Shown piece after piece: positions 40,622 through 49,107 of a DNA stretch of 64,000 nt (positions are counted from its first letter, which is position 1; each line of letters starts with the position of its first letter). The DNA comes from Thermoplasmata archaeon UBA61 (GTDB lineage: Archaea > Thermoplasmatota > Thermoplasmata > Lutacidiplasmatales > UBA184). Position numbers and translations under genes: made by a program. The notes under the pieces are model-generated. The model was given only the letters and a program-made list of their open reading frames with translations. It ran no database searches and had not been told where the DNA came from. The stretch is taken from contig DASW01000002.1 in NCBI GenBank assembly GCA_002503985.1, forward strand, positions 124,001 through 188,000. The letters are read 5' to 3'.

Positions 40622-41290
40622 ATGCCCGAGATCCTACCGGGAGTGCACCTAGTGGAAGGAGTCGACCCAGCGCCGGACTTTTCGACGCACGTCTACCTCG
40701 TGAAGGACAAGGGAGCGTCCTGGACGCTCATCGACACGGGGCTGCCGGGCGCTTCCACGGCGATCCTCGCGTACCTGGCGAAAGTCCATGTCGAGCCGAC
40801 CTCGGTGAAGAAGATCCTGGTCACGCACCTCCACCGCGACCACACCGGCTCTCTGAAGGTGATGCTCGAGAAGACCCACGCCCGCTCGTTCGCCCACTGG
40901 ATCGAGGCCGCGTACATCGCGCTCGACCCGAAGTACGACGGCCCCGGAACCCCTCCGGCGGAACCGGTGATCGTCGACGAGGCGTTCAAGGACGGGGACC
41001 CGATCGATGCGGCCGGCGGGCTCATCGCCTACCACACGCCCGGCCACACGCCCGGGCATTCGTCGTTCTACCAGCCCGAACGTAAGCTCCTTTTCTCGGG
41101 AGACCTGTTCTTCGTGGAAGGGGAAACGGCGACGCTCACTCCCCCCGAGTTCACCCACCACATCCCTACCGCCAAGATCTCAGCGCGCCGGATGGGTCGT
41201 CTCTCCGTCGACTCCCTCTTGAGCTACCACGGCGGCCCGATCCTGAAAAATGGCGGCGGAGCTGTTCGCGCTCTCACCCAGAAGCTCTAG
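40622..41290 (+). CDS. Metallo-beta-lactamase-fold hydrolase
   Basis: A 222-residue MBL-fold protein. Zinc ligands are visible in THLHRDHTGS (HxHxDH) near residue 66, the His of YHTPGHTPGHSSFY near 140, the Asp of FSGDLFF near 160 and the late His of SYHGG near 203. The fold covers glyoxalase II-like, lactonase and other hydrolases; the substrate is unknown. It lies just downstream of the luciferase-like gene and is probably co-transcribed. Confidence 0.92.
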   Translation: MPEILPGVHLVEGVDPAPDFSTHVYLVKDKGASWTLIDTGLPGASTAILAYLAKVHVEPTSVKKILVTHLHRDHTGSLKVMLEKTHARSFAHWIEAAYIALDPKYDGPGTPPAEPVIVDEAFKDGDPIDAAGGLIAYHTPGHTPGHSSFYQPERKLLFSGDLFFVEGETATLTPPEFTHHIPTAKISARRMGRLSVDSLLSYHGGPILKNGGGAVRALTQKL

Positions 41291-41301
41291 GACCCGTGGG
41301 A

Positions 41302-41321
41302 CGGCGGCTCGAGGGCCGCCG
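41302..41321 (+). other. GC hairpin after the MBL hydrolase gene
   Basis: CGGCGGC and GCCGCCG form a seven-base stem around a six-base loop, 12 bases after the stop codon. It has no following T-run, so it may protect the 3' end of the mRNA or separate this gene from the opposing tRNA-Pro. Confidence 0.4.
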
Positions 41322-41340
41322 CCCCGTCGTGACGCGCGAG

Positions 41341-41415
41341 TGGGACTGGCCAGATTTGGACTGGCGTCTCGGAGTCCCGAACCCCGAAGGATGGACCAAG
41401 CTACCCCACAGTCCC
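41341..41415 (-). tRNA. tRNA-Pro(CGG)
   Basis: A 75-base tRNA on the minus strand. Acceptor GGGACTG pairs with CAGTCCC, the D arm is GGGTAGCTTGGTCCATCC, anticodon stem CGGGG/CTCCG with loop TTCGGGA (anticodon CGG after U33), T arm GCCAG-TCCAAAT-CTGGC, discriminator A. The TCC in place of TTC in the T loop is unusual but the stem is perfect. No intron or CCA is encoded. CAAATAG about 34 bases upstream may be the TATA element. Confidence 0.9.
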
Positions 41416-41541
41416 GGACGCGGGGTTTACCAGCCGCCCCCGCTATTTGAACGTGAGGGCGCGAGGTGGGACCGAGGGTGCCCCTCGGGGCTGTTTCACC
41501 ACCTCTCCCGCCGGCTTTACATTCGGGCCATACGATAGAGG

Positions 41542-42870
41542 GTGCGAACCGAGATGGACGTTTCCACTTCCGTCCCCCCGATCCCGGGGCTCGCCCCCGT
41601 CGGCGCGCTCTCCTGGAGCGTGCCGGGCCTCGAGGAGGACCCGACAATGTGCCTGCGGTGCCGTTCGGCACAGCTGCTCTGTGGGAAGCCGGTCTGTCCG
41701 ATCCTCGTCAAGTACCGAGCGTTCGAGAAGACCCTCCCGATGCTGGAGGGCGTCGACCTCAACGGAACGTCACCTCCCGCTCTCTTCGTGGGTCGGTTCG
41801 GCTACCCCAAGGTGTCGGTCGGCCCGCTCCTCAGCCCCGAGCACGGATCGACCGAGCTGTTCGACACCCCCGAGGAGTGGGTCGGTCGCTCGGTGGCCGA
41901 GGTCGTCTCGTTCCGGACCGGTCTCGTTCGCGGCACCACCCCGATCCGGGTGACCGACGCCGAGCGTCCGATTCCGATCCTGGAAGAACTTCAACTGCTG
42001 GGGATCGCCGGGGAAACGGTGGACAGCGAGGCCCATTTCCGCCGCCCTCCTCGCGGCCACCTTTCTCTCAGCGATTCAACGCCTCCGTTCGGACCGTCAG
42101 CTCCCATCGAGACCATGCACCTCGACGTCCGTCGGGTGGACCCGCATCTCGACCGCCTGACGTCCGACATCCACGCGAACGCCCGGGTCGCCGTCGAGGA
42201 GCTCTACCACCGGGGCGTCCGGGTGAGCCGGATCCAGCGGGCGTTCAGCGTCGGCACCCTGGGTCGACGGGGCCGTCGGCGTCTCGTTCCCACCCGTTGG
42301 AGCATCACCGCCGTGGACGACCTCCTCTCCAAGATGAACCTCGAGCGGGTCCGCAACCTTCCCGAGCTTTCGGAGATCCATCTCCACCGCTTCACGGCCC
42401 TCGACAACCGCTGGGTGATCGTCTTCCTTCCCGGCTCGTACCGGTACGAATCGATCGAGGCCTGGTATCCGAACACCCTGTGGAACCCGAACACGAGCCG
42501 TATCGTGATGATTGGGGACCACGAGGGGTACCGGGGCCGAACGACGTACGCGTCGATCGGAGGGTGCTACTACGCCGCCCGCCTCGCGACCAGCGAGGCG
42601 CTCTTGAACATCGGACGACAGGCGGGTGTGGTGGTCCTCCGGGAGGTCCACCCGGGCGAGATCCTTCCGCTGGGCGTGTGGAATGTCCGAGAGCATGTCC
42701 GGGCGGCTCTCGCCCGACCTCCGGAGAAGGTCGCATCGCTCGCCGAGCTCTCGGAACGGATTCGAGAGTCGTTCGCTATTCCGCTGCCCCGCTGGCTCAC
42801 GGCCAGCGCGCTCCTCCACGACGCCCGGACTCAGCGTCGACTCGAGGAGTGGCTACCCACGAGCTCCTAG
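41542..42870 (+). CDS. nreA: Archaeal DNA repair protein NreA
   Basis: A 442-residue protein of the archaeal Nre family. The N-terminal zinc-binding cluster CLRCRSAQLLCGKPVCP (Cys37, 40, 47, 52) is followed by ALFVGRFGYPKVSVGPL and, in the second half, FLPGSYRYESIEAWYPN and HEGYRGRTTYASIGGCYYAAR, all characteristic Nre blocks. NreA proteins are archaeal factors needed for tolerance of DNA damage and usually interact with PCNA through a C-terminal PIP box; the end here (RRLEEWLPTSS) does not show a clear one. Start GTG 41542 is 24 bases from GCTTTACATT; ATG 41554 is also possible. Confidence 0.92.
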   Translation: MRTEMDVSTSVPPIPGLAPVGALSWSVPGLEEDPTMCLRCRSAQLLCGKPVCPILVKYRAFEKTLPMLEGVDLNGTSPPALFVGRFGYPKVSVGPLLSPEHGSTELFDTPEEWVGRSVAEVVSFRTGLVRGTTPIRVTDAERPIPILEELQLLGIAGETVDSEAHFRRPPRGHLSLSDSTPPFGPSAPIETMHLDVRRVDPHLDRLTSDIHANARVAVEELYHRGVRVSRIQRAFSVGTLGRRGRRRLVPTRWSITAVDDLLSKMNLERVRNLPELSEIHLHRFTALDNRWVIVFLPGSYRYESIEAWYPNTLWNPNTSRIVMIGDHEGYRGRTTYASIGGCYYAARLATSEALLNIGRQAGVVVLREVHPGEILPLGVWNVREHVRAALARPPEKVASLAELSERIRESFAIPLPRWLTASALLHDARTQRRLEEWLPTSS

Positions 42871-42882
42871 GCCCGCTCCCGA

Positions 42883-43830
42883 CTAGGGGAACCGGGACCC
42901 ACAGCGCCCGCAAAACGGCTCGTCCGCGCCGCGCGGCGACCCGCAGGTCGGGCAGGTGAGTGGCGTGTGGGGACGGCCGCAGCCTCGGCAGAACGCATCT
43001 TCGGGGAGGGTGGGGTACCCGCAGTCCGAGCATCGTTCTCCCCCAGCAGCGGTCTCGGCCGCCTGGGCCGGGTCGGAGGCCGGTCCCCCGACGTCCGCCG
43101 TCCTCTTCGGGGTCCCGGGGGTCGCACCGCTCGGCGGGGGGATCGTCTCGAGGGTACCCCCGAGGGTTCGCCGTCCTCGGAGGGCGAGGCGGAACGCCCC
43201 GGTGTAGTCGCCCCGTTCAAAAGCGGCCGACGCCTGTTTTCTCAGCGCGGCCGCTTCGGTCGCGGGCGCCTGCCGCGTCCGGGCCGTCGGGAGGGCGTCG
43301 AGCTCTTCGCCGAGGAGCTGGAGCTGGAACTGGGACTCGGCCCGGTTCTTGGGGATCGCGGGCCGTTCGGGGGTAGCGGACGCGGAGTCAGGAACGGCGG
43401 CGGGCGCAGCCCCCCCGGTCGCTCCCAGAGGAGGAGCCGTTCCCGACGGCTTTGACGGAAGTGGGGCTCCCGCGGTCCTCGAGCCCGCCTGCCGAGCGTT
43501 CACGAGGGCCTCGTGCGCGGACTGGGCGACCCGGTAGGCGTGGTCGTACTGGTGCGTGTCGAAAGCGCCCTGGGCGTCGGCGATCAGGTCCTGCGCACGG
43601 CGTACATCGACACCCTGCCCGGCAAGGATCCCGGCCTCTCGCCGGGCCATCGCGAGACGGTTGAACGCCCGGTCCTGGTTGAGCACGGGCTTGTCGTTCA
43701 GCTCGGCCACGAGGTCGGCGCGGCGCTGTCGCAGGCGCCGGATGACGTAGAGGCCGACGCCGACGAGGATGACCGCGAGGACCACGATGAAGACGATGGC
43801 GATGATCTCCGTGCTCGTCAGGACCGTCAT
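42883..43830 (-). CDS. Membrane protein with two C-terminal zinc ribbons
   Basis: A 315-residue protein. One N-terminal helix (EIIAIVFIVVLAVILVGVGLYV) with a basic following stretch puts the rest in the cytoplasm. Residues 40-110 are helical and tetratricopeptide-like (FNRLAMARREAGIL, AQGAFDTHQYDHAYRVAQSA), repeated loosely near 200-225 (ASAAFERGDYTGAFRLALRG) with Ala/Pro-rich linkers. The end carries two zinc ribbons: CSDCG...CRGCG and CPTCG...CGRCG. No family is recognised. It is convergent with nreA, 12 bases apart. The architecture suggests a membrane-tethered scaffold or regulator. Confidence 0.72.
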   Translation of the reverse strand: MTVLTSTEIIAIVFIVVLAVILVGVGLYVIRRLRQRRADLVAELNDKPVLNQDRAFNRLAMARREAGILAGQGVDVRRAQDLIADAQGAFDTHQYDHAYRVAQSAHEALVNARQAGSRTAGAPLPSKPSGTAPPLGATGGAAPAAVPDSASATPERPAIPKNRAESQFQLQLLGEELDALPTARTRQAPATEAAALRKQASAAFERGDYTGAFRLALRGRRTLGGTLETIPPPSGATPGTPKRTADVGGPASDPAQAAETAAGGERCSDCGYPTLPEDAFCRGCGRPHTPLTCPTCGSPRGADEPFCGRCGSRFP

Positions 43831-43909
43831 CGGGTCTTCCGTCGTCCCTCCCCGATCGGGAGAGGACCGAATCGTCCAACTAGGGGTCGGTCAGGTATTT
43901 AGAACGCCA

Positions 43910-45178
43910 CTAGAGAGGAGTTCCGAGCAGATAGGTCGACCGAGCGCCATCGACCCGAAGCTCTACGTCGGCCCCGAGCGGCGGTCGGCGGTCGAGAACG
44001 ACGGGAAGATAATTCCCGAGTCGGGCGACGGAGCTGCCTCCCGGTCCGTGCTCTAGGACCCGGCCGACGGCCCGGGTCCCGATCCAGCGCTCGAGCCGGG
44101 CCCGCGAGATGCGATGCCGCAGCGTGGCCAGTTCCCTCGACCGACGCTTCGCCACCCGGGGCGGGAGCATCGGGAGGCGCGCGGCGGGCGTGCCGGGACG
44201 TGCCGAGAAGCGAGTGACGTTCACGGTCTCGGGGCCCACTTCCTCGAGCAGCGCCTCGGTCGCTCGGAAGTCGTCTTCCGTCTCTCCCGGGAAGCCGACG
44301 ATGACGTCCGTGGCGAGGTGAAGGTCCGGAAGCCGTCGGCGGGCGGCCTCGACCTGCTTCCGGAACAGGTCCACGCCGTAGCCTCGGCGCATCGAGTCGA
44401 GGACCCGGTCGGAGCCGCTCTGAAGCGGCAGGTGAAGGAATCGATAGGCCGGCCCCTCCGCGAGCGCGTCAAGGTACGGGACGAGATTCGGTTCCAGGCT
44501 TTGGGGGCTCATCATCCCGACTCGGACGCGGAAATCCCCGGGAACGTTCGAGACCGCCCGAAGCAGGTCAGGGAGTCGCTTCGGTCCCGGAAGGTCCTCC
44601 CCCCACGCGGCCGTGTCGAGACCGGTGAGCCGGATCTCACGAACCCCCCGAGCGGTCGCTTCGCGGACCCGACGAACCACGTCCGGCACGCTCACGCTCG
44701 AGAGCCGGCCGCGAGCGAGACGGCTGAAGCAGTAGGTGCAACCACTCGTGCACCCCTGGGCGATGACCACTTCCTCCGCCAGGATGGGCGACAAAGGCGG
44801 ATCGGTCGGGGCGGGGGCCATGGGCAGCGTCCCTGAGGCACCGTCGGACCACGAATCGAGCAGCGCGGGAATGTGGTCCTGGTCCCGGATCGGAACGAAC
44901 GTCGTTCGCTCTCGGCCGGGCCCGGTCATGAGCTCGGTGCGGAGGGGTACAAGGCATCCTGTCACGACCACGCGAGGGACCCGGGCCGAGAGGGCTTGCC
45001 ATCGGCGGACCATGCGAGCCTCGGTCGGGCCGATGACCCCGCAGGTCACGAGGATCCCGACGTCCGCGCCGGCCGGGCTGGGGGCGATCCCGTGGCCGTG
45101 GGACGAAAGGTCCCGGACGATCCCGGCCCCCTCGCCCTGGTTCTGGGAGCACCCGAACGACTCGACGTAGACCTGCAC
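43910..45178 (-). CDS. MiaB-family tRNA methylthiotransferase, archaeal t6A type
   Basis: A protein of 422 residues. The N-terminal UPF0004 domain has its three cluster cysteines (VESFGCSQNQGEG, ILVTCGVIG, VVTGCLVPL). The radical SAM domain has GCTSGCTYCFSRLARG with CxxxCxxC and SGSDRVLDSMRRGYG, and a TRAM domain closes the protein (VLEHGPGGSSVARLGNYLPV). This is the architecture of enzymes that convert t6A37 to ms2t6A37 in tRNA (Cdkal1/MtaB group), the usual archaeal member. It stands 25 bases downstream of the SAM synthetase gene, which supplies its cofactor. Confidence 0.9.
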   Translation of the reverse strand: MQVYVESFGCSQNQGEGAGIVRDLSSHGHGIAPSPAGADVGILVTCGVIGPTEARMVRRWQALSARVPRVVVTGCLVPLRTELMTGPGRERTTFVPIRDQDHIPALLDSWSDGASGTLPMAPAPTDPPLSPILAEEVVIAQGCTSGCTYCFSRLARGRLSSVSVPDVVRRVREATARGVREIRLTGLDTAAWGEDLPGPKRLPDLLRAVSNVPGDFRVRVGMMSPQSLEPNLVPYLDALAEGPAYRFLHLPLQSGSDRVLDSMRRGYGVDLFRKQVEAARRRLPDLHLATDVIVGFPGETEDDFRATEALLEEVGPETVNVTRFSARPGTPAARLPMLPPRVAKRRSRELATLRHRISRARLERWIGTRAVGRVLEHGPGGSSVARLGNYLPVVLDRRPPLGADVELRVDGARSTYLLGTPL

Positions 45179-45203
45179 GAACGCGCCCCGGAGGGCCCGA
45201 TCC

Positions 45204-46400
45204 CTAGAAGACCGATAGCTTACCGGTCAGGAGGAGCTTCGGGATGGTGTCGATCTGGTCGAACCACTTCTGGGCCACGGTCTCGGCGACCGGTTTCACC
45301 TGGGCGAGCTTCACCCCGTTCGCGGGGAGGATCTGGATCCCCGCGACCTGGGGCTCGTCCACGGGCTTCCCGATCTGGGAGAGGATGCGGACGTGGACCT
45401 CTCGTACGTCCCCGCCGGCTTCCTTGACGATGTCGTTCGCGATCAGGTTGCCGAGGAGGTTGTAGATCTTGCCCACGTGGTTGACCGGGTTCTTGCCCGC
45501 CGACGCTTCGAGGCTCATCGGGCGGCAGGGAGTGATGAGCCCGTTCGCGCGGTTCCCCCGTCCGACGGACCCGTCGTCGCCGGCCTCCATCGAGAGACCC
45601 GTGACGGTGAGGTAGTAGCGGCCGAGCTCGGGGTCGTCCGCGGTGTTGACGTCGATCGTGACCTTGCGCCGGGTGAGCTTCGCGGCCTGGTCGGCGAGCT
45701 TGTCGTGGATTTCCTGACAGGTGGCGGCGTACTCCCGTGCGTCCTTGAGCTCGCTATCGACGAGGGCAGCGGCGACGGTGAGGTGGATCGCTTCGCCCTG
45801 GCGGTATCCCATCACCTTGACGTCCTCCCCGAGGGCGTGGAGCTTCTTCTTGAGCTTCAGGGTGAGGAACCGCTCGCTCTCGAGCACGAGTCGCTCCGTG
45901 TCCGAGAGGGGCGCGAAGCCGACCCCGAACGAGGTGTCGTTCGACAGGACCGACTTGTGCTCGAAGACGCCCCTCAGGTCGACCGAGCCCTGTCCGATCT
46001 TGCAGTCGAACTCAACGTGCTTTTCGATGTCGAGGTGCGCGCAGATCGATTGGACGTACTTCTTCGCGGCGTCCACGGCGACGTCCCGGTATGGCAGCTT
46101 TTCGCCGTTCACTTCCGTGGTGGCGCGCCCGACCAGGAGGATGTAGATGGGGCTCGTCACTTGGCCCCCGCCGAACTTCGGCTCGGAGCCTCCCCCGACG
46201 ACCTGGGTCTCGTCGGTGTTGTGATGGAGGATCTTTCCGAACTCGTCCAAGTACAACCGGCAGAGCGCGCGGCTCACCGATTCCGAGACCCCGTCGGCGA
46301 TCGAGTCGGGGTGCCCGAGCCCCTTTCGCTCGACAAGTTCGATCCCTTGCTCCTCGATGTGGACGGTGCGCAGTGGTTCTACCTGGATGTTCCGGTCCAT
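45204..46400 (-). CDS. mat: Archaeal S-adenosylmethionine synthetase
   Basis: A 398-residue protein of the archaeal MAT class, which shares little sequence with bacterial MetK. Typical blocks are VERKGLGHPDSIADGVSESV near residue 25, HHNTDETQVVGGGSEPKFGG near 59, DPELGRYYLTVTGLSMEAGD and GRGNRANGLITPCRPMSLEA. It makes SAM from methionine and ATP. A CCTTAAAC element at 46435-46442 (minus) is 38 bases upstream. Downstream lies the SAM-using methylthiotransferase. Confidence 0.97.
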   Translation of the reverse strand: MDRNIQVEPLRTVHIEEQGIELVERKGLGHPDSIADGVSESVSRALCRLYLDEFGKILHHNTDETQVVGGGSEPKFGGGQVTSPIYILLVGRATTEVNGEKLPYRDVAVDAAKKYVQSICAHLDIEKHVEFDCKIGQGSVDLRGVFEHKSVLSNDTSFGVGFAPLSDTERLVLESERFLTLKLKKKLHALGEDVKVMGYRQGEAIHLTVAAALVDSELKDAREYAATCQEIHDKLADQAAKLTRRKVTIDVNTADDPELGRYYLTVTGLSMEAGDDGSVGRGNRANGLITPCRPMSLEASAGKNPVNHVGKIYNLLGNLIANDIVKEAGGDVREVHVRILSQIGKPVDEPQVAGIQILPANGVKLAQVKPVAETVAQKWFDQIDTIPKLLLTGKLSVF

Positions 46401-46434
46401 GGAGGCTTCCTTCTGTCGGCGGAGCCGGGGGTGG

Positions 46435-46442
46435 GTTTAAGG
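46435..46442 (-). promoter_or_regulatory. TATA-like box of the SAM synthetase gene
   Basis: CCTTAAAC on the minus strand, centred about 38 bases before the ATG at 46400, the only AT-rich core in this gap. Confidence 0.4.
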
Positions 46443-46483
46443 GTTGCGCGGCCGGCGGAAAGCCAAACCGTCGCACGGTCCCG

Positions 46484-48031
46484 TCAGGGATTGTGCCCGG
46501 CGAAAAGACTCTTCGCCATGTGCGGGCCGGCCCGTTCGTACCCCCGGCGTCGGTAGTACTCCCGGGTCCCGACCGCACTGGTCACGTAGACGCGGGAGAA
46601 CCCTTCGTCCCGGGCGCGTTCTTCCGCGGCCGAGAGCAGCCTCCCCCCGAAGCCGCGATGCTGGTACTCGTTCGGCCGAGAGCCTTCGTGCCCGACGGGG
46701 ACCTCGGTGCCTACCACTTTGAGCTCACGGATGACCGGACCGTCGAGCCCCCCCTCGGTAGAGCCCGAAGGAAAGCGAAGCCGCAGGAAGCCGGCGACCG
46801 TGTCGGTGACCGGGTCCTCCCACGCAAAGAACCGTTCTCGGCCGCCCGAGGCCCCGTACTCGGTCTCGGTCAGCTCGAACGCTTCCGGCAATGGCGTGGC
46901 CCGTCGGCCCGCCTCCCGGCACCGCAAGCACCGGCAGTGGCCGCCCTCCTTTCGGAGGCAGTCGAGAGCCTTCTCTCGAAGGTTGCTCGACCGGACGCCG
47001 GCCGCGATCAGCCGTGCGGGGATGTCTCGCTGGATGCGCTGGATCCGGACCCACGGCGGGAGACATCGCTTCATCCGAGCGAGGAGCTCCGCCGCGACGG
47101 GCGTGTCGTACGGTTGGTAGCGCCCCGCTCGCCAGTCGTCGTAGAGCGGGGTCCCGGGGAGCACCAGTGTCGGGTAGATCTTGAGAAGGTCCGGGCGGTA
47201 ATCGGGTTCGTTCCACAGCCGCTCGAAGTCAGAGAGGTCGGAACCCGGGTCCATCCCGGGGAGTCCGAGCATGAGGTGGTAGCAGACCTTGAGGCCCCGG
47301 TCCCGCGCCTCCCGCGTCGCGCGGGCCACGTCCCCCGACGAGTGCGCTCGGCCTACCGCCTCAAGGACGTCGTCGTGAAGGCACTCGACGCCGATCTCGA
47401 CCCGCGTCACCCCCGCTTCCAATAGGAATGGGAGGACGCGTCCGTCGCACCAGTCCGGGCGGGTCTCGACCGTCAGGCCCACGACCCGGTGGAGGGCGAG
47501 CTCGTTCTGCGCCTGAGCGTCGGCGAGCGAGGTGGACGCGGTCCCGTTGAGGCCATCGTAAACGCCCTGAAGGACCTCTTCTTGGTAAAGCCTCGGGCGA
47601 GAGGGGAACGTCCCTCCCATCACGATCACTTCGACCTTGCTGGTCGAGTGGCCGATTGCCTCCAACGTCTCGAGCCGATGGCGCGCGATGGCCCGAGCGT
47701 CCCAGTGGAACTGAGCCCCTCGAAGCGCCGATGGCTCCTCGCCGGTGTAGCTCTGGGGGCTCCCGTTCTCGAGCCCTCCCGGGCAGTAGGTGCACTGCCC
47801 GTGCGGGCACCGCGCCGGGGCGGTCATGACCGAGACGATCGCGACCCCGGAGAGCGTCCGGGAGGGCTTTCGACGAACGGAGCCGGCGTACCGGGCCTGT
47901 TCCTCGGGAGGGAGGCCCGCGATCCAATCCACGTTCGAGGGCAGCGGACCGGCCACGCCGCTCGTCCGCAATCCCGCGAGCTTCGCTCGGTGGATCTCCT
48001 CGGGAGTGGGGGCGGCTACCGACCGCGCCAC
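46484..48031 (-). CDS. elp3: Elp3-family tRNA uridine(34) acetyltransferase
   Basis: A 515-residue protein. The radical SAM domain has the Elp3-specific cysteine spacing in ARCPHGQCTYCPGG near residue 75 and GVTRVEIGVECLHDDVL near 210. A zinc-like pair lies in GHCRCLRC near 375, and the C-terminal GNAT acetyltransferase domain contains HRGFGGRLLSAAEERARDEG and VTSAVGTREYYRRRGYERAG. Stand-alone archaeal Elp3 installs a carboxymethyl-type group on U34 of tRNAs using SAM and acetyl-CoA. The GTG start at 48031 overlaps the end of the IPP isomerase gene by 16 bases, so it ends an overlapping three-gene operon. Confidence 0.96.
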   Translation of the reverse strand: MARSVAAPTPEEIHRAKLAGLRTSGVAGPLPSNVDWIAGLPPEEQARYAGSVRRKPSRTLSGVAIVSVMTAPARCPHGQCTYCPGGLENGSPQSYTGEEPSALRGAQFHWDARAIARHRLETLEAIGHSTSKVEVIVMGGTFPSRPRLYQEEVLQGVYDGLNGTASTSLADAQAQNELALHRVVGLTVETRPDWCDGRVLPFLLEAGVTRVEIGVECLHDDVLEAVGRAHSSGDVARATREARDRGLKVCYHLMLGLPGMDPGSDLSDFERLWNEPDYRPDLLKIYPTLVLPGTPLYDDWRAGRYQPYDTPVAAELLARMKRCLPPWVRIQRIQRDIPARLIAAGVRSSNLREKALDCLRKEGGHCRCLRCREAGRRATPLPEAFELTETEYGASGGRERFFAWEDPVTDTVAGFLRLRFPSGSTEGGLDGPVIRELKVVGTEVPVGHEGSRPNEYQHRGFGGRLLSAAEERARDEGFSRVYVTSAVGTREYYRRRGYERAGPHMAKSLFAGHNP

Positions 48032-49107
48032 TGGCGACTCTCCCCGGTCAGGAGGTAGGGCGCCTTCTGGAGGTCGGCGACCGTCCGGGAGCCCGTGAGG
48101 AACATGGCGACCTTGAGCTCGTGGACGAGAAACTCGAGCTCTTTGAGCGTCTGCGCGAAGTCGGTGGCCGCGGCCCGCAGCATCCCACCTGCGATCCCGG
48201 CGGCAGTGGCCCCCAGCGCGACCGCACGGGCTACGTCCAGGCCCGAGCGCACGCCCCCGCTCGCGACGACCGGGAGGCCGAGCGGCACGAGCTCGAGGAC
48301 CGAGACCGGGGAGGGGATCCCCCAGTCCCAGAAGGTCTTGCCCACCCGAGCCTCCCGCTCGGCCCCCTGCTCGACCGCGCGATAGTGTTCGACCGCGGCG
48401 AACGAGGTGCCTCCGGTACCGCTCACGTCGAACGCCTTGACGGAACGGGCGACCAGCTGCTCCGCGACCTCGCGCGACAGGCCCGCCCCGGTCTCCTTCA
48501 CGAGGACGGGGAAGCGGGCGGCCAGCTCTCCGATACGGTCGAGGCAGCCCTTCGCCCGTCGCTCGCCTTCGGGCTGGACGACCTCCTGGAGGAAGTTGAG
48601 ATGGATCGCGAGGACGTCGGCGTGGATCAGGTCCATCGCCGCTCGGACCTCATCGGGTCCGATGACCCGACCCCCGGACTTCTGGGCGACGATCTGGGGG
48701 GCTCCGATGTTGGCGAACTTGAGGGGGACCGGGTGACGGGCCACGCAGGAGTAGCTCTCGGGGTACTGACCCTTCAGGATCGCCGCCCGCTCGCTCCCGA
48801 CTCCCATCGCGACCCCGACCTCGGCCGCGGCCTGCGCGAGGTTCTCGTTGATCTTCGCTGCGTCCGGGAAGCCTCCGGTCATGCCGGTGATGACGATCGG
48901 CGCAGCGAGACGGTGACCGAGCAGGGTCACGGAGGTGTCGATATCGTCGAAGTCGACCTCGGGGAGCGCCCGATGGATGAGCTGGACGTCGTTCCAGTAT
49001 CGATACCGGCCCTCGACGTTCTTTCCGAGGACGACCTTGACGTGCTCGGCCTTTCGATGGCTCAAGTCGAGACCGCCCGGTTCGGAAGGGTCAGGAGGAT
49101 CGCGCAC
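48016..49107 (-). CDS. fni: Type 2 isopentenyl-diphosphate isomerase
   Basis: About 363 residues. The FMN-dependent IDI-2 blocks are LSHRKAEHVKVVLGKNVEG at the N-terminus, GHRLAAPIVITGMTGG, AMGVGSERAAI, VSGTGGTSFAAVEHYR and GLPVVASGGVRSGLDVARAV. The enzyme interconverts IPP and DMAPP for archaeal lipid synthesis. I choose GTG 49107, which leaves a 17-base overlap with the upstream kinase gene; longer starts would run deep into that gene. The upstream neighbour makes IPP, so the two steps are adjacent in the pathway and the operon. Confidence 0.95.
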   Translation of the reverse strand: MRDPPDPSEPGGLDLSHRKAEHVKVVLGKNVEGRYRYWNDVQLIHRALPEVDFDDIDTSVTLLGHRLAAPIVITGMTGGFPDAAKINENLAQAAAEVGVAMGVGSERAAILKGQYPESYSCVARHPVPLKFANIGAPQIVAQKSGGRVIGPDEVRAAMDLIHADVLAIHLNFLQEVVQPEGERRAKGCLDRIGELAARFPVLVKETGAGLSREVAEQLVARSVKAFDVSGTGGTSFAAVEHYRAVEQGAEREARVGKTFWDWGIPSPVSVLELVPLGLPVVASGGVRSGLDVARAVALGATAAGIAGGMLRAAATDFAQTLKELEFLVHELKVAMFLTGSRTVADLQKAPYLLTGESRQWRGR

